Positions 61,018 to 64,000 of a DNA stretch of 64,000 nucleotides are shown here, piece by piece; within the stretch, counting starts at the first letter, position 1; the number at the start of each line of letters is the position of its first letter. Position numbers and translations under genes: made by a program. The notes below the pieces were generated by a model, which had not been told where the DNA came from, did no database searches, and worked only from the letters and a program-made list of their open reading frames with translations. The DNA lies in contig LSRX01001233.1 of NCBI GenBank assembly GCA_001939145.1, positions 117,340 to 181,339 of the forward strand. The letters are read 5' to 3'. Source of the DNA: Symbiodinium microadriaticum. Lineage: Eukaryota; Sar; Dinophyceae; Suessiales; Symbiodiniaceae.

Positions 61018-61443
61018 GGCTGAGCTAAGCTGGCCGGCGAGCTTGGCTAGCCAGGATTCAGGGCCATCTAAATGAAACCTCGAGCGAAATTTGCAGCAAC
61101 TGCAGATCCTGGCAAGATTTGCCCACAGACATTCTCCGAGGGTCACACATGCGTGATTTTGACGTCTCGACCCACGAGATCTAAGTCAGTCACTCCTCGA
61201 ACACATCCACAATTCATGTACCACGATATGATGGCTGTGAAATCGGAGGCGCACCTATGCATGCTCGATCGGACAAGCTCAATGCAGCATAGATTCGCAC
61301 ACAGCACCCCTTGACGCCTCCAAAATTCACACTGAGCGCCGAGGCCGACACCACGAGGGCCAGCACAAGCCCGGTGCGCTCACCTTTTCCAAATCGCCCT
61401 CCCTTAGTCCGAGGTGCTCGACATCTAGAGAGCCTTGTGCCTC

Positions 61444-63216
61444 CTAAGGAGGAGGGAAACAGGTCGCGCAAGTCGGATACAAAAACTGCGGAGCTGCTCC
61501 CAGGATTTCATACCTAACAGAAATAGCCCTGCCACACTTGAGGTGGGTGCCGGCCTCATCTCGCACCTTGTGTAGGAAGCGAGTTTGCTTATGCCGGGCC
61601 CAAGGGCCTTGCCCTGGCTCGGGACCCCATTGCCCTGCTATGTGATCCAGAGCGGCTTCCTCTTCACTCTGAGGCGCCTCTTCCTCGTCATCAGATGCTT
61701 CACTGGAGCTGGATGAAATCGCATCAGCCTCGGTCTCGCCGGAAGGATCACCCGGGTCCTCGAAGCTGGCTATCATGCCGCTTCGGGTGGCATCTGGTTT
61801 AAAGGTGCCGGTGGAGATTTCGGCGAGGGTGCGATCAAGATCTCGAAGCGGAGCGGCCAACGAATCACGAGAATAAATTATGAGGGATTTATCTTTTCGG
61901 GGTATATGATACCCCAAGGTTCGCCTAGGACCGGAGGCGATCCCTCGTTTCGCGAGCCAGGACAAAGGCGTGGCCTTACACGAATGTGTCGCGATTCTCA
62001 CATCTGACGCGGCCTCGCTGGAGCCAGGAAGCAATGCCCTCAGCCAGGCCCCACCCCTGTCGACTTTCAGAGGCACCTTCGACCATCCGCCCCCCGCGGC
62101 GGGGTTAGGGAGGACAGGGAAGGAATCATCGAGTCCCTGGGAGACCCGCAAGTTCATCCAAACTCTGACCCAAGGTCGGGGCCCCACGCACTTCAAGGGG
62201 ATTGCCACCGGTAGGGCACGCACCTTGCGCTCAAGAGAGATTGAAGTCTTAGTCCTCTCGGCTCGCGCCTCGAGGTAGCCTACCTCAACCCCTTCATGCA
62301 CAACGGAATCTATTGTGAAGCCCGATGAACGCTGCATGTCACTGAACCTCAAGCGGCCGTAGACCATCACAAGAAAGGCCCCGGCAGCAATACGGTCTGA
62401 GTCTTTTGCGGTCGTCGTGTTCACAAGACCTTCGAGCCTGATGACCTGCTGAACAGTCAGAGGAGGCCGGCGCTTCACGGCGCAGCGGTTCGAGTAGTGT
62501 GCATTGGCCAGACCGATGATCCTCCCACTAGACAGGGCATCGCCTTGAATCGACAAGCCTAGCAAGTGCTTTGCGAAGCTGAGCGCAATCAAGAGAGACC
62601 TGAAGGAAGTCGGGGCGGCGTTAGGGTTGGCCTTGAAATAGTCATAAAGCTGATGCTCGGTCACAGGCAAACATACAGCATTGTGAAGCTTCCAAAAGTG
62701 CACATATCTGAAGATGGGCCCCACGCGTTGATGAATCGTGGAGGTTGCCTTGTCAGCCAGACAGTCCTGAACGCTCTCAACGAGTCCTCCCGTGGCAAAA
62801 TGCGGATTGAAGGGTCCCAGGGCCTGCTTGGCGACTCCCCAAGCATTGAACTCGCAAGAGACAAGAGAAACCCACTTCTTAAGAGCGCTCTTCCGGTGGC
62901 TGTCGAGGGCCTTGGACTTTAGATACTCATCCCGAGCAGACAAAGGCTTAAGGCCGGCGGCCAAGAAGGCGGACTGCGATGCGCCGAGGTCCGGGGACAA
63001 CTGCCTTGCACCTGGGTCCGACCCGAAGGACGGTGGCAGCAGACCTGTAGGCCTAGGCAAGAGGCAGCTCCTCTTAAACAGCGTATGCATGGGATCAGGC
63101 ATCGAAGTCATAAGGCTCGCCGGCCTTTTATAAGCATTCCATGAGTGCCTGCTGTGCCATGCCACGGCATGCTGATTCACAACACTTGGACCCACTTTCT
63201 CAGCTTCGGCTGCCAT
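61444..63216 (-). CDS. Element 2 copy B tyrosine recombinase, intact
   Basis: 590 residues from the ATG at 63216 (MAAEAEKVGPSVV). It keeps the Arg, Lys, HSCK, GYH and Tyr (IIYSRDS) boxes. Compared with copy A it has HSCKATPLSW instead of HSCKATALSW and scattered changes. The stop is TAG, followed by GAG, so the CUA context is specific to the Gag stop. It is separated from Gag by 426 bases. Confidence 0.9.
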   Translation of the reverse strand: MAAEAEKVGPSVVNQHAVAWHSRHSWNAYKRPASLMTSMPDPMHTLFKRSCLLPRPTGLLPPSFGSDPGARQLSPDLGASQSAFLAAGLKPLSARDEYLKSKALDSHRKSALKKWVSLVSCEFNAWGVAKQALGPFNPHFATGGLVESVQDCLADKATSTIHQRVGPIFRYVHFWKLHNAVCLPVTEHQLYDYFKANPNAAPTSFRSLLIALSFAKHLLGLSIQGDALSSGRIIGLANAHYSNRCAVKRRPPLTVQQVIRLEGLVNTTTAKDSDRIAAGAFLVMVYGRLRFSDMQRSSGFTIDSVVHEGVEVGYLEARAERTKTSISLERKVRALPVAIPLKCVGPRPWVRVWMNLRVSQGLDDSFPVLPNPAAGGGWSKVPLKVDRGGAWLRALLPGSSEAASDVRIATHSCKATPLSWLAKRGIASGPRRTLGYHIPRKDKSLIIYSRDSLAAPLRDLDRTLAEISTGTFKPDATRSGMIASFEDPGDPSGETEADAISSSSSEASDDEEEAPQSEEEAALDHIAGQWGPEPGQGPWARHKQTRFLHKVRDEAGTHLKCGRAISVRYEILGAAPQFLYPTCATCFPPP

Positions 63217-63919
63217 GCTGAAAAACTTCAAGCAGTGAGCAAAACGAAATGTGCAATGCAAAGCCGAGCCTCCCCGCAAGTGATGGAGAGCTCGCGCCAC
63301 TCAGCAACGGTAGTGCACAAGAGAAGCCTGCCGCCCACCGGGGCGGTTCCAAGGAACAGGACAAGCAGCGGAAGCGGCCTGTCCAAAAGTACCTGTGCAC
63401 GGTTGCGATGGGCCCTCCTGATAAGCCGCACGATGCGGGGCAAATGAAACTCACGTGGACGCAGGGTCACAAAGATCACTGCCTCGTCCTCTCCCTGATG
63501 AGCAGAGCCAACAGAGCTCAAAAGAGACGGGCCTGACGAGGACTCTGCAGAAGAGCCAGAATCCATCTGCCGGCCCCCACGGGGCGCGGCGTGCACAAAG
63601 CCCTAAGGGCGTACACCTCGTTAGCTCCCGGAACCTGGTAGCAAGAGGCCTACGGGACTCGAGGCTGCACCACAAAAATTTTTCTCCGCAACACCTTGAG
63701 GAGAAACCTTGCACATGAAGCATGCATGATTTCCATTCAAGCAACATGCCAAGGAAATGTTTTCAAGAACATGCACCGCAAAACGAAAACATGAAACACT
63801 ACGTTAAATCATAGAAGCAAAACATGTTTGCTCTCTCTCTTTTTTTTTTTGAAACCGCCTTCCCATGGAAGGCTGTCCGGTGTTTCATAAAGTAGTATCG
63901 CGCGCGCTCGACGACGTTC
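63217..63919 (-). other. Element 2 copy B 5' terminal region
   Basis: Matches 54814-55509, including the GCCTTCC/GGAAGGC hairpin (near 63,860) and the terminal CGCGCGCGC tract followed by TCGACGACGTTC. No gene. Confidence 0.5.
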
Positions 63920-64000
63920 ATACTTGAGATTGGTCCATTTCATGGCGTTGACCCACGACTTGTGCATACAACGCACCACGACAATGGACATGTAAGCGAA
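63920..64000. other. Flanking DNA right of element 2
   Basis: 81 bases unrelated to the element. It is open in one minus frame (KSWVNAMKWTNLKY), which could belong to element 3 Gag 5' of the insertion, but too little is visible to tell. Confidence 0.4.

Larger units (their letters stand above)
55510..63919 (-). mobile_element. YR retrotransposon, element 2 copy B (all ORFs open)
   Basis: Apparently complete element: YR (63216-61444), Gag (61017-59785), UGA CUA, dioxygenase/methyltransferase (59784-58138) and RT-RNase H (58168-55853). It directly abuts copy A with no spacer: ...GACGACGTTC then TTATGAAG. The right end GACGACGTTC is followed by unrelated DNA at 63920. No frameshift or premature stop other than the conserved UGA is visible, so this copy may be autonomous. 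Confidence 0.92.

Noticed and set aside
47119..63919. Element 2 as an LTR retrotransposon
   Set aside because: No long terminal repeats at either end; the integrase is a tyrosine recombinase, and the large repeat is a second whole element.
1..64000. tRNA or rRNA genes
   Set aside because: I saw no cloverleaf with a B-box-like GGTTCGANTCC in place and no rRNA-conserved stretches; a tRNAscan run would settle tRNAs.

Overview
The window looks like nuclear DNA of a dinoflagellate, most likely a Symbiodiniaceae-type alga (the family level is inference). The best evidence is a kinesin-1 heavy-chain gene on the minus strand (about 28.0 to 17.8 kb). I could read 25 of its intron starts: 15 begin GC, 6 GT and 4 GA, and all 26 acceptors checked read AG|G. 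That mixed donor set with a G after the acceptor is a dinoflagellate signature. Other support comes from tyrosine-recombinase (YR) retrotransposons with dinoflagellate-style Gag, methyltransferase and RT domains, a TTTAGGG telomere-type tract, and abundant simple repeats.

Layout. 0-3.7 kb: simple repeats, mainly (CT)n tracts ending ACCAGG followed by alternating CG/TG sequence, plus one long unidentified ORF. 3.7-7.5 kb: two diverged tandem copies of a proline-rich/coiled-coil multi-exon gene (minus). 7.9-14.8 kb: YR retroelement 1, with complete split direct repeats (A1 ... B1 A2 B2), intact RT-RNase H, frameshifted Gag and YR. 14.8-17.8 kb: nothing identified. 17.8-28.0 kb: kinesin-1 gene. 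28-33 kb: degenerate palindromic and trinucleotide repeats, an interstitial TTTAGGG tract, and a decayed C2H2 zinc finger-ubiquitin protease (USP) ORF followed by a short-hairpin array. 33-37 kb: A-rich repeats and an unidentified multi-exon gene. 37.1-38.0 kb: an intronless adenylate kinase with an N-terminal targeting/membrane segment. 38-40.7 kb: duplications and repeats. 40.7-47.1 kb: decayed YR retroelement 3 (Gag, RT, decayed methyltransferase-like domain, YR last). 47.1-63.9 kb: two head-to-tail copies of YR retroelement 2 inserted in the Gag region of element 3.

How element 2 works (inference from layout). On the minus strand the order is YR, Gag, then a fused 2-oxoglutarate dioxygenase-like/cytosine-methyltransferase-like protein, then RT-RNase H. 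Gag and the enzyme ORF share one reading frame and are separated by a single UGA followed by CUA, a strong stop-readthrough context. RT follows in the -1 frame with no nearby ATG. Element 1, a different family, has the same UGA-CUA between Gag and RT. So two families appear to make Gag-enzyme or Gag-Pol fusions by stop readthrough. The copy at 55.5-63.9 kb is open in all frames and looks complete; the copy at 47.1-55.5 kb has a 13-bp deletion in RT. The domain-bearing, recoding retroelement is the most interesting system here.
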